64,000 bases of DNA from Epiperipatus broadwayi. Taxonomy: Eukaryota; Onychophora; Udeonychophora; Euonychophora; Peripatidae. The translations under genes were made by a program, and so were the position numbers. The stretch lies in contig JAQFVV010012441.1 in assembly GCA_028023455.1 (NCBI GenBank), positions 5,188,992 through 5,252,991 of the forward strand, in the 5' to 3' direction. Below the pieces are notes generated by a model. The model was not told the origin of the DNA and ran no database searches. It saw nothing but the letters and a program-made list of their open reading frames with translations. Shown piece by piece: positions 38,314 to 54,300 of this stretch. Position 1 is the first letter of the stretch, and the number at the start of each line of letters is the position of its first letter.

Positions 38314-40416
38314 GTCTAAACTTACAGTCTTACCGTATCTGCACTATAAGGGTGCTATCTAGGCATTTGAATATAGAAAATTTATAGAGTAGGCAGATAC
38401 ATGCTGTTAAACTTTTACATATGTATTTTTTCTCTGACCATTAGCCCATGTCACTAGCTCAGTGGAGATGCAGAGATAATAATATATAACTTTGTTTAAT
38501 TTCATATCTTAAATACAAAAAAATAAAAGCCATTGCCAGTAATTAACACACAAACAACATTTATTAATGTACATATATAATCATTTTAAATTTTAGGAAT
38601 AACATTTATAATTTTTTAATATTAACTTTTAATTTAAATTATTATTTTAAAATTTTAAATCATCCACCCAGATGAATTTTAAATTTATTTTAGGATTGTC
38701 GAGTATGAATAAACTACATAGATTGTATTTGAAAAAAAAATTCTATCCCTTATTTAACCTTAGGCCAAAAGTTCACAATCAAACTGGAGTCAATCCATCT
38801 GATACATTGATATATTCAATGTAGCATGAAAATATGACAGCACTAAATACTATACTGTCAGGAATGTACATCTGAACAGTATGGTTAGAGAAGATATTGA
38901 CTCTCAACCAAACAGGAATGCTACATCTGTCGGCAAGAAGAACAATAAAAATAAAAACTCCATAGGGAAGGACTGCATTTCATCTTACTATCCCTTCCAT
39001 AGGCAACAAGGGGGTAGGCGGCATATAAATTGATCCTGCCAGTAGCAGATCTCATACTACACCTACTAATTACACCAATATATCCAATCCATTGACCTAA
39101 TTTAACTATGAAACAAATAACCTAAGATCACCCTCCCCTAATTAATTAGTATAACTTTACAAATCTATATAGCCTTTCATACATGACTTAAATTTAACAT
39201 TTATATAAATTTGCACATATGGATTTTATAAAAGTTTGTTGTTTAATGTTGAGTATAGATCAACTACATAGATTACATGCTCAAAAACATTTCAACATAA
39301 ACATAAATGATCAAAATATAAAGACATTGCTGTAATTGCAGAGGGAATTCACTAGAAACTCAATGGCATTCATCATAAAATGCCGCATTGACACCAATAA
39401 CTAAAAAGACATCCGAATAAATACATTTTAAATATTCAACATAAGATATCATATATTACCGAATGTCTATATATTTTAATCATATATGAAAACAAAAACG
39501 TAATTAAACATAAATTAATCAATGCAAGTGTCTATGTCCAACTTAAATTTAATGCATTTAATAATTTCTACAATAAATATTAATTAAAAAAAATGGAAAT
39601 GATTTTTAGCAAAGTTAAATGTAAAAATAATTAAACAATAATTGGTTTGGAAAAGTCAGATTATAGTTCATTTTACAAAAATTAGATTTAGCGTGTTTAT
39701 TAAACTTGTCAAATCTTGATGAAAATTCTTAATTACTTTTAAATTTTTAAATTGTTCAGTTCAATAGCCAATTTCTGCGATGTCCCCATTGGAAGACTGG
39801 TCTGTTGTTCATACCATAGTTCTCAATCCGGAAGCTGCCTTAGCTGGTTCAATCCTGTTTTTCAGTCATTTTATTTGAAATAAGAGAGAGAGAGAGAGAG
39901 AGAGTGATAAGTGCATCTTATTGCTCTTCTCACAAAATCAAGCTGGAACTGTGTGGAACTGTCCTTAATTTCAATATTTTTCCTTTTATAATCATCCTCT
40001 GGATTCAATGAACAAAACGTCACTAATCTATCATTTTCATTAGGGTTCAAGCTGAGGTTTGGTGCTTCCATTGGTCAAGCTAATTCTTTTTATTCTCTTA
40101 TGTATATCTTTCCTCTGACTTTTTAATTATTTAAGAGCCCCAAGGCTAGTTTGCTTTTTGATAATTAATAAACAATCATTTCCATTTACAAAAATATTTT
40201 ATCTTTAGATCTTGTACTTTTTTTTATAAAAAAAGTATGTTCAAATACTTATTTTTTTTTTTTTATTTAAAAAAAAATATTTTAAAAGCTTTGCATCTGT
40301 GCGAATATATACGTTTAACAACTCTTTAATTTTAGCTTTTAATAAATTTATTTTTATTTGTGAACTTAAAAGTTTTTATTTTAAATTAATGTAACGGCAT
40401 ATTTATATACCGTTAC

Positions 40417-40417
<1 letters not shown>
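38314..40417 (+). repeat. 2.1-kb structured non-coding repeat, copy E (modules in Q-P order)
   Basis: Closely similar to copy D and with the same swapped module order. It ends GTAACGG (40391-40397)/CCGTTAC (40410-40416), where D has GTAATGG/CCATTAC, so both sides of the terminal helix changed together. The internal hairpin is GAGTGATAAG with CTTATTGCTC (39902-39911 with 39917-39926), held by two G-T wobbles. A (GA)n expansion lies just before it (39884-39904). A minus-strand ORF at 39871-40071 parallels one in copy D but is not shared with A-C. Confidence 0.8.
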
Positions 40418-40419
<2 letters not shown>

Positions 40420-40448
<29 letters not shown>

Positions 40449-40480
40449 GAAGATACTATATATATATATATATATATATA
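40420..40480 (+). repeat. (TA)n tracts
   Basis: Two TA runs separated by a short TATGAAGATAC spacer, between copy E and the inverted end of the next Penelope-like element. Confidence 0.9.
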
Positions 40481-40488
40481 TTCAAATG

Positions 40489-40697
40489 AAGATTTGCACA
40501 GGTTAAATATATTCATCCGTGTTAAAAATCTTTTAATATTAATATACTGACATTTCGACTTGGTCACACAAGTCATCCACAGAGTTATAAAAGGTAGAAA
40601 GACGCTGTAGAGATGCTACAATCACTGATTTGAATAAAACGTTAAAATTCCACCAACAGCAAAAATGTTAAATTTAGGAATGTTTTTTTTAAAAAAA
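40489..40697 (-). repeat. Left inverted end of a Penelope-like element
   Basis: Reverse complement of 41714-41917 with only small differences (shared inner end TTTTTTTAAAAAAA, shared outer end near GCAGGTT..CATCCG). The coding part of the element lies between the two arms. Confidence 0.85.
40541..40585 (-). ncRNA. Hammerhead-like motif, left PLE end
   Basis: Minus strand: CTG, then TGGATGA, a perfect CTTG/CAAG helix, then TCGAAATGTCAG. The GATGA..GAAA spacing resembles a hammerhead core. However, C3 and U4 do not fit CUGANGA and stem III is nearly absent, so this is a relic or a variant motif rather than a canonical ribozyme. Confidence 0.35.
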
Positions 40698-40710
40698 TGG
40701 ACAGCATTTC

Positions 40711-41678
40711 AGACAAATTCTTGGTACTCCTATGGGCTCACCTATCTCAGGAGTAATAGCTGATTTATTCATGGAATATATAGAAACTCGTGCTTTAGAA
40801 TCATCATCTTTAAAACCTCTCATTTGGCTCAGATACATAGATGACACTTTTGTCATATGGCAACATGGAAAAAATAAATTAGATGATTTTTTCTTACATT
40901 TAAATAATATGCATCCTCATATTAAATTTACAATGGAGACAGAGTCTGATGGAAAACTCTTTTTTCTTGATATTCTAGTCACCAGAACACCAAATAGTTT
41001 ATCTTTTTCTATTTGCAGAAAGGATACACACGCAGACAGTTATTTACATTTCCATTCTCATCATCACCCAACTCAGATAGTTTCTGTAGCCAAAACTCTT
41101 TTAAATAGAGCAATTAACCTTTCAGATGAGACACATCTGAAAGAAAAAATAAATCATATTAATATTGTTTTATTAGCAAATAGCTATAATTACAAATTTA
41201 TAAAAAAGTCTTATTTCAAGCCCAAAATAGACAAAATAGGAAACAAAAAAATGATAAATCAGCTATTAGGATTTGTGTTCCATATGTAAAAGGACCTACA
41301 GACAGTATCAGACATATATTAAAACACTATAATATGGGTGTGGCATTTTCTTCTCGTCAAAGGATCGGCAATATAATAACCAAGCCTAAGGATTCAATCC
41401 CTCTTGAATCTCATGGTGTTTATCAAATCTCATGTAAAAATTGTAAAGCTTCTTACATAGGTATGAGTAATCATCACATCAGTGTTAGGAGAGATGAGCA
41501 TGCTAATGCAGTTAAACAACACTCATCAGCAGCAGCACTATCACTCCATACTATAGATTCAGGTCAAAAAATTGATTTTTCTAGTACCAGGATCATATCC
41601 AGATGTGATAATCTCTACGAGTGCAAAATTAGAGAAGCGATTGAGATACTTGGAAGGCCAGATTGTATCAATAAGTGA
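40711..41678 (+). pseudogene. Penelope-like element RT palm + GIY-YIG endonuclease, internally deleted and frameshifted
   Basis: Begins in the reverse transcriptase at QILGTPMGSPISG (motif B) and continues through LRYIDDTFVIW (motif C, catalytic DD) and KLFFLDILVTR in the frame starting at 40732. A frameshift at a seven-A run near 41250 moves to the frame reading KSAIRICVPYVKGPTDS. The GIY-YIG domain follows: GVYQISCKNCKASYIGMS, R..EH at about 41490, and a C-terminal KIREAIEI near 41624-41648. The N-terminus, fingers and motif A of the RT are missing, because the left terminal repeat is joined straight to the palm. The copy cannot be active but is better preserved than the one at 25-1514, and is a different subfamily by sequence. 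Confidence 0.9.
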
Positions 41679-41713
41679 GATGATACATGCAAACTTCCTC
41701 CTATTTGGAAATA

Positions 41714-41917
41714 TTTTTTTTAAAAAAACATTCCTAAATTTAACATTTTTGCTGTTGGTGGAATTTTAACGTTTTATTCAAATCAGTGATTGTAGCGCCT
41801 CTACAACCGTCTTTCTACCTTTTATAATTCTGTGGATGGCTTGTGTGACCAAGTCAAAACGTCAGTATATTAATATTAAAAGTATTTTAACACGGATGAA
41901 CCTGCAAAATATGTATT
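41714..41917 (+). repeat. Right inverted end of a Penelope-like element
   Basis: Directly follows the GIY-YIG stop codon by about 35 bp. Reverse complement of 40489-40697. PLEs are known to have direct or inverted terminal repeats, depending on copy. Confidence 0.85.
41829..41866 (+). ncRNA. Hammerhead-like motif, right PLE end
   Basis: Counterpart of 40541-40585: CTGTGGATGGCTTG, loop, CCAAGTCAAAACGTCAG. The CTTG/CAAG helix is kept, but GATGG and AAAA replace GATGA and GAAA. It is weaker than the left copy and is predicted inactive. Confidence 0.3.
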
Positions 41918-42255
41918 TTTATATATATCACTTAAACATTCATAATGTATTTTCTTAATTTATAAAGATATTTCAATTATAAATGTATTATATTAATTTG
42001 ATTTATAAAATAATTATAAAAACATTATATATATAAACAATATTTCGTAATGTCACTATTTTTTATGTTTTTTAAATAAAGTCTGTTTTCTAAATTTACC
42101 ATAATTAATTCTTTCATTTTGAAGAAAAACAAAACCACGTAATTTTTTGGAAAATAGTGCATAATAATAAATTTACAAAACATTAATTAATCTCATGATT
42201 TGAGCATCAACTTAATTACATATAAATGTATATCAAATATAAAAGTATGTATGAT

Positions 42256-42428
42256 CGAATGGGAGTTAGTAATCTTATTTAGGATATTGCATAGAAAAAG
42301 GAGGAAATGAGTAGTAGGATTATTTATTTTATGCAGTTGATAGAATATGAGTTAGTGATATAATTAGGATGTTATTTTTTTTAAAAAATGAGGAAATGAG
42401 TAGGATTATTTATTTCCTGCAGCTGCAT
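42256..42428 (+). repeat. Degenerate tandem duplication, about 86-bp unit
   Basis: Two units share GAGTTAGT..TTAGGAT and GGAAATGAGTAGGATTATTTAT; the second unit starts near 42345. Confidence 0.6.
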
Positions 42429-43055
42429 TTAATAAGTTCATAAATTTATATTCAATTAATGCTTCTTTATGGTTTTGAACTGAGAATATGAAAATATTTG
42501 TACTACGAAATGATTAATAATAATAATCAATAAAGTATGTAGGAAAAGAGGATGATGCAAAAGGTAGTGAGTATAGAAAATGTGGCTCTTGTAGATTAAA
42601 TTGTATTTTATCGTTAAGATAAATAGCTCTTATTGTAGAAGATATTAAAAATATTTCCATTGCTATTATTCTACATGATAGGAACAATTAATGTGTTTAT
42701 AGAGTTGATAATTAAAGGAAGCATTAAAATTGTATAATCATACAAGCCTTTTTTAAGCTAGCTTTTCTAAGTTAGTGCTTTGAAAAAATTACAATGAAAC
42801 TTGAAATACTAATAGATCATTTTTCTTATCTTACAAAAGTTACAAACGTGTTATCTTTAGAACATTAAAAAGGCACTCCCTTCAATAAATTGTAACTTTC
42901 TATCACAATCTTTCAACCATCTGTGTGCATCATAACAAACTTTCTTAATTGAAAATTACATTACAATATGGCCAGCACGTTATGCACTATTTCTAATGGC
43001 AATGGAATGATTTAATCCATAATAATGGCAATCATTTGTAGTTAAACATAATGAT
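42429..43055. other. AT-rich non-coding stretch
   Basis: No recognisable coding sequence or repeat. Confidence 0.4.
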
Positions 43056-43059
43056 ATGC

Positions 43060-43260
43060 CACATTTTCTTGAAGGCTTGTAATGATGGTGTTTAGTTGGA
43101 TTTATATGTCAGAATATTTCCATCATCTAATATTATTATTGAATGTCTTTGGGAAAATGTAACTTTATTTAAATATTACAAATACTTTAAACTCTTAATA
43201 ATAGCACATCTCACTCATATTAGATGATGAAAATAGTCCAACATATAAATATAATGATAT
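43060..43260 (+). repeat. Dispersed repeat shared with 60395-60560
   Basis: Shares CATCTAATAT, ATTGAATGTC and TAACTTTATTTAAAT in order with 60395-60560. Within it, TTATATGTC..CATCATCTAAT (about 43100-43131) is mirrored by ATTAGATGATG..CATATAA (about 43219-43250), so it is itself a fold-back repeat. No ORF. Confidence 0.5.
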
Positions 43261-44734
43261 ACCACTTTCTTTTCTTTTGCAGAATTTCATCAGCTGCTGC
43301 TCTTACTAAACCTAAATCTTTATCAATGCACATCTTAACAAAGCATGTATCGTTGCACTAATGATGTGTGATAGCCATTTAGCATATATCTTATTAAGTA
43401 ATTCATGAGAAAATGGCCATAAACTTTAAATAATATAAGATTGTTACCGAAGTATGGATATTTGCTCACTGATGACATCATATTCCACAAATACTTGTTC
43501 AAACCACATTATTCCATTAAGGTAATACCATTTTCTAAGATAAAATGTATCTTACAAGAAAAAGCTGGAAGTTGGTTAAATAATTATAGAAGAAAGTTAC
43601 AATTTACTAGATTGAATACATTTTTAGTAATCTCTTTGGCAACAAATCTTTTAACTTTTAAATCACTATGGATGTTTGAGGAATAGCAAAGTTTTTTTTT
43701 TATGTGAAGGTGAACTATTGCTGAGTTAGCATGTTATGGTATGATGGTTATGGTAACAAATGTTATTTGTAGAATTAATAAAAAAATAAGATCATCTTAT
43801 ATGCTGATTCAAAGAAACTCATATTTATATTAATATTTCAAGTAATGGAATGTGTGTTTTAATGAGAAGTAATAAAATAACAGAGATGGTGTGATGTTTG
43901 TCATAACACAATCTTGACATGATCTCTTATTTAAAATATTCTTCAAAATATAAGAGTTGGTTAAATATTAATAAAGAGAAGCTAAACAATAATTTGTTTT
44001 TAATTTTTTGTAATTTAACAGACTCTAATACTCAATTAATAGCCAGATAGGTTTTACCTCATTAGTTATACAAACATAGATATTTTAAATTTGTTGTTCA
44101 GATTTATAATTAGTTTACATCAAGCAAGAAAGAAGATAATCAGTGTAAATATTAATGTAGATAGAGACTTGCCATACACAGTTTAAAAACAAGATAAAAA
44201 ATAAATTTATGAGATACTGATTTTTCAGCAAAAATTTGTATGGGCTTTCCAATAAATTGTAATCTTTCAATGTAAAAAAGAAGTATTCATAATGAAAAAA
44301 GACAGATAATTTTATATTTAATTTATATTTATATGCAGATAAGAAAACCAAGCCAAGACATGAACTTCCACAATGTTAATAAGTGAGACATTATTTGTAG
44401 TTAAAATTATCTTAAGAACAATAATAATAATTGAGCAAGATTGATAGCAATACTAAATGCATAAACAGAAAAGCTATCTTGTGTCACTTTTACCGGAAAT
44501 GCAAACTAAAAAAATTGTTAATTTAAAAACTTGTTTAATATCAAAGTAAAAGCATATAACAATTACATTTTATCATTGGATAAAGTTGAAACATCTTCTC
44601 TGCTGTAAAAGTTAGTTTTGTCAGGATCTTATTTACTTTTTTGAAAATAAAAATGATAACCTAAAATATGCAAAAATTGCAAATGTTATCGGATTCATAA
44701 TTCATATTTAAGCTCAAGACTTTTAAATAGGACT
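43261..44734. other. AT-rich non-coding stretch
   Basis: Short ORFs without recognisable domains (the longest at 43441-43686). No repeat match was found. Confidence 0.4.
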
Positions 44735-44821
44735 TGATGGAGGTTGCCTTGACAATAGTTTGAGATTGTTATTGATATTAGGACTGTCTAAGTGTTGATT
44801 GTTTTTTAATGATATATATAT
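44735..44821 (+). repeat. Half of a fold-back repeat family
   Basis: GAGGTTGCCTTGACAATAGTTTG through GTTTTTTAATGATATATA matches one arm of the palindrome at 56444-56646 and the half copy at 13950. Confidence 0.7.
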
Positions 44822-45685
44822 ATAGACAATAAAGTGTTATGTTTTGCTTTCCCCAAATTCGTTGCAATTACTTACTAAGCTAAGCCTTCAATGTTTTTTT
44901 GATGTTCAATATTTTTTTTAAATGTCTTTTTAATGGACTATTTAATGTTACATAAATTTCATCAACATCTACGGGAACAATAAATATTTCTTTTTTCTCT
45001 TAATTAATCATTGCCTATGATTACCAGATGTTAACAGAGGTTAGTTAATCGTTAGCTGATAGGAAGAATCTGGCGAAGTATTCTAAACAGGAGTTTAATG
45101 ATTTTTGGTGATAATTAATTTTGACTTTTAAAACTCATTTCTGCGGTTTCTTTTTTTTTTTTTTAACTTTTCTTTTTTCTTATTATTAACAGTTTTATGG
45201 TTTGATATTAAAAGATATAAAAGAAAATGTTTTGACAAAATTACTTAGCAGATAAATGTCTATATCTCTTCTTAACTAGATACATTAATAAAAGTTAAGC
45301 TTAGATGGTAATAAGATAATATATTCCGCAAATAAAAGAAGTTTTCTGAGATATATTGAAAATTATTTAAAAATCCATTAAAATTATGTATATATGTATT
45401 TGTTAATATATATATAACGAGTTGGTGATTATCAATATTTTTTTTCATAATAAGAATTACAATCAACAACCACAAAATGCCTTCATCACAAACAGGGATA
45501 CTTTATCAATGATTTTCAGACAATTACAAATATTTAAAACTCAGCTAATGGTTCATATATTATTTGAAAGTAATAAGCTATTTACCAATTACCTATATAA
45601 TACAAATAAAATGTTCTGTAATTAAAAGTTATTGTAATAACAGTAAAAGTAATATATGTAAGAGTAATTAACTATAATAAACCGT
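44822..45685. other. AT-rich non-coding stretch
   Basis: Two overlapping ORFs on opposite strands (45272-45475 and 45422-45625) have no recognisable content. Confidence 0.4.
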
Positions 45686-45689
45686 CTAA

Positions 45690-45762
45690 TTTAACTGCAG
45701 TTGAGGAAGGCTACGGAATTAACCAAAATTACTTCTGCTAATTGGAAGACTGTATGTAAATA
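45690..45762 (+). repeat. Penelope-type terminal repeat, interrupted by an insertion
   Basis: GCAGTTGAGGAAGGCTACGG, AATTAACCAAAATTACTTCTG and AAGACTGTATGTAAATA match the terminal repeats at 4200 and 56650. The sequence is interrupted at 45762 and resumes at 46559 after a 12-bp duplication (GTTAATTACCTTTATATTCA onward). Confidence 0.65.
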
Positions 45763-45938
45763 TCACATGATCACTATCTCATACAAGCACATAATTGTTA
45801 TTAAGCAATTCAAAACAAAGCAAAACTCTCCATATAGTAGTGCCATCTTATGCTAACAAGAGCAATCAATGGATACCAGAAGGCATGTGCATAAAATCTC
45901 TATCTAGTGCCTAATCATCCAATATCCCCAGACTAGGC

Positions 45939-45980
45939 TTCTCACTGATGAAGGCCACAAGTCAGAAACTAGTCTGGGGA
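45939..45980 (+). ncRNA. Hammerhead ribozyme, first of two
   Basis: Core CTGATGA (45945-45951), stem II GGC/GTC (45953-45955 with 45961-45963, one G-U), GAAA (45965-45968), a minimal stem III AC..GT and the cleavage-site C at 45974. Stem I TTCTCA pairs with TGGGGA using two wobbles. All conserved core bases are present, but stem I is weaker than in the second copy. Confidence 0.75.
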
Positions 45981-46399
45981 TATTGGATGAGTAGGCACTA
46001 GATAGGAATTTTATGCACATGCCTTCTGGCATCCATTGATTGCTCATGTTAGCAAAGATGGCACTACTATATGAAGAGTTTTCCTTTGTTAGAATTGCTT
46101 AATAACAACTATGTGCTAGTATGAGATAGTGATCATGTGATGTTTAGTGGTTTAACACCAATCCTGCCTAATAGGATAGTGGTGGCTATGGTTGTTAAAG
46201 AGCCAAAGACACCAAAATGTATGGGTGCTGAATTGAGTTGAGACCCATATGATTATATAAGACATTGAGCTTGGATTGAAAATATTAATTGTTTTAAATT
46301 TCATTCTCATAGTTTAGTAGTTAAATAGAGTTAAAAGGTGACTGCTGGAGGGTTGCATTAGATCCTAAGATCTAGGTGCAGTGCTCTCAGATCCAAGGC

Positions 46400-46441
46400 T
46401 CCTCACTGATGAAGGCCACAAGCCAGAAACTAGTCTGAGGA
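46400..46441 (+). ncRNA. Hammerhead ribozyme, second of two
   Basis: Stem I TCCTCA (46400-46405) pairs perfectly with TGAGGA (46436-46441). Core CTGATGA is at 46406-46412, stem II GGC/GCC at 46414-46416 with 46422-46424, GAAA at 46426-46429, stem III AC..GT with a two-base loop, and the cleavage-site C at 46435. Relative to the first copy, stem I and stem II changed but remain paired. The tiny stem III suggests dimeric action. Confidence 0.85.
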
Positions 46442-46558
46442 TATTGGATGAGTAGGCACTAGATATGGATTTTATGCACATGCCTTCTGGCATCCATTGA
46501 TTTCTCTTGTTAGCACAAGATGTCACTACTATATGGAGAGTTTTGCTCTGTTTTGAAT

Positions 46559-51364
<4,806 letters not shown>

Positions 51365-54300
51365 TATATTGTAGCCCTTGGATTTGTCCAAGACTCCATT
51401 TTTTGAGTTAACTATGAAAGAGAAGGTTGAATCAAAATTTTCCTCATAGTTTATATATTTTTTCTTTAATAAGAAAAATTTTATCCAAGACTAAGTTCAA
51501 ACCCATATTTATAAGAATTGCATTCGTTTGACTTAGTAAGCAATATGAAAATTTATTATTAAGATATTTCTAACCAAAAGATTATTTATTTTAATTTATG
51601 GGTCAAGTTAGTATTAAATATATATTAAAAAAGCAAGATTTATACATTAGTTAATAAGTTGACTGAGAAGAAGGAGGAGATGTATGACTCTTAAAACTAT
51701 GTTAGATAGTGAAAATGAAGTGTCATTATTTTATACTAAGTTAGAAATAAATAGTTCATGAGAGTAAATGAAAACAAATAAAATAATAGTTGTAATAGAT
51801 AAAGATTAAAGTATGAAATCAGTCAATTAAAGAAATATATACATGTGATGTGTGTGTGTGTATTTAATCTGATTATGGATTTTTGAATGTAAAGTGCATA
51901 ATTAATAATCATTCCTTATCATTTTGTAAGGAAATCTAAAAAAAAAGAAATTAAAGCATTTTAATTGTTTATTATTTGCAGCCATAATTTAATTCAAAGT
52001 CTGGGTTTGAAATTGGGCTGCAATATATATTTGTCTCATTATTTAATGAAAAAAGAAAAATGGGGAAGATAGCTGTTCTGTTATTTACTTTTAATGTGGG
52101 TTTCATGGGGGTTATATTACTCAGTCAAATATCAGAACCTTTAAATGATATAAATTTCACCAAGGAATTTAAGTGTACAATTAACGATGATGGTCTGTTG
52201 AATTTAAATAAATTGGCAATTATATTTGTTGAAGGTACAATTAGTTGTTAATTATCTGATAGACTGCAGATGTGAATTTGACTTGGTTTTTCTAAAAGAG
52301 CAAAAGGTTAAAAATTAACCAGAGAAAAGGGATTAAGTCAATTAATTAAGAAAAGAGAATGATCAGATGACCAGATGGCATTTTCTATAAAAATCTGTTG
52401 TTTAGCAGAGAGGGGCCTATTCTATTTTCAAACTTTCTGTTTGCAAGTTTTTCTTTCATTGACTTAGAGAGAAACTGTGCTATAAAATTTAAAATCGTTT
52501 ATTGTTATTTTTTTTTGTCTCTTAAGAATAACTTTGCTAAATTTTACATTGTATTAAGAAAAGACAATGTGTATTGAATAAATTTTAAGTGGGCACACAT
52601 TTTTAATCACCAGAAGTTAACCAGTGGTCATGATTATATCAGAAAATGGTAAAATTTAAAACCTAGAAGTTTGATATTGTATATATAAGTCAATTTAAAT
52701 ATAAAATAAATTCAAAGATGGAAAAAGACAATCAGAAACGGTCTTATATCTTGAAAAAGTTAAATGAATGCTGTTTAACTGTAATCTGCATAAAATTAAA
52801 AAGTTTAACTGTAATCTGCATAGAAATGAGGAATGCAGTTCAGCAAAATAAAAATTGTATGTCCGATGGCAGAGGAATCAAACCCCATCAAAAGAACTTT
52901 TTAATATATGTGCTCTTATAAACCGATTAAGGAGGAATGGAAAAAGGAAAAATGGAAACCAGGAACTTGGAGAACACTTGTCAAATAACTCTATATAAGT
53001 ATAATCTTTTGTTTATTATTTGCTAATTCTGTAGGACATTTAATAAAGAAAAAAAAAGATAATTTCTTTCTTTATGTTTGAGTATGTATATCCATTTTAA
53101 AATTAATTCATGGTATAATTATATTAGTGTTATTTTGGGGGTAGGTGATATTGATATTAGATAATTTTGAATATGTTTATTTTAAATGCTTTTGCTATTA
53201 TTGTCATTTTGGGGGTAGGTGAAATTGATATCATGTTGTTCTGATGTGCCTTATTTAAAATGCTTTACAAACAATTTAAAAAAAACACTGATAGATATTA
53301 TTATTAAATGAAATGTTTGAATAAATCGTATCAGAAGTTATTGTCAAATGCTTAGACTTATAAAATTGTGTAACTATTGAGCTAAAACATCATTTTCTTA
53401 GAAAAGTGCATGAAATAGTTTTAAAATTTTAATATGCATTTCTTATTGTTTGTTATTATTATTATTATTATTATCATAGATTTAAGGCCAGAAACAAGCT
53501 GGTTAATGCTTGGAAAATTTATGGGCTCATATTGCACTAATTCACAAGAATATTAAATATATGAAAGTTTTACTTGTAGAATTTGATGTTTCAACCTGTA
53601 TGTATGTGGATAGACAAAAGTCTCCACAAAGCCAGTGAAGTCTAACTCACTAAGATATTTATGCTATATTCATAAAGTATTTGAACCTAGTGGAAGAGTT
53701 TTCCTACTTGATTATTCTCTACACCATAAGAAGGTTTCTTATTTTGATGGCCAGAGGCAATAGGTATACCTATGTTCTTTTGTAAGACTAGCAATAAAAA
53801 TCCTAGCATATATCAACCTTAAGTGAAAAGGTTCTCTCTTATTTGGGTCACTACCTGCCTCATATTAATGTTTGATATTCTTTACGAGTGTATGAAAGAT
53901 AGCCATGATAGCATTATTTATAAGTGTCAGATACAAGGTCGCAAACTCAATTCAATGTCAGGATGAATGCAGATAATGTGTGTGTGATTGGTGACTTGAA
54001 TATTGTTTTGTTGATTTAATTTTATCAATTCAAGCCAAAAGTAATAAAGGTAATAAAATGTGAAATTAAGGGTTAAATAAAACCTAAGAATGTTTAGGCG
54101 TAAGCAATGCGTATATGAAATTATTTAATAAATGTTTCCACAGCCAGCTGAGAACGTTGCTGGAAAGGTAATATTGTTAATATATTATTATGTCATAAGA
54201 ACATGAGTATAGAGTGCATGCACTATGATGATGATTAATTTTGATGCTGAGTTGCTTGCATTGACTTAGTCTCACTATTCATAGGATATCTCTAGTGTAA

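Larger units (their letters stand above)
45763..46558 (+). mobile_element. Retrozyme-like insertion with two hammerhead ribozymes and a 12-bp target duplication
   Basis: A 796-bp ORF-less insertion into a PLE terminal repeat, flanked by exact TGTATGTAAATA duplications (45751-45762 and 46559-46570). From left to right it has an inverted arm (to 45936), a 32-bp loop holding the first hammerhead core, and a right arm (45969-46142) complementary to the left. A unique stretch (46143-46399) follows, then a second hammerhead and a direct copy of the right arm (46430-46558). The two ribozymes lie about 460 bp apart, so the locus reads as a ribozyme-bounded monomer plus a partial inverted copy. Non-autonomous elements with this design in animals (metazoan retrozymes) are thought to use PLE proteins. 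Confidence 0.8.

Noticed and set aside
37244-40071. Minus-strand ORFs shared by copies D and E (37244-37435 and 39871-40071)
   Set aside because: D and E are close copies and the ORF overlaps the conserved hairpin. It is absent from A-C, and no protein domain is recognisable.
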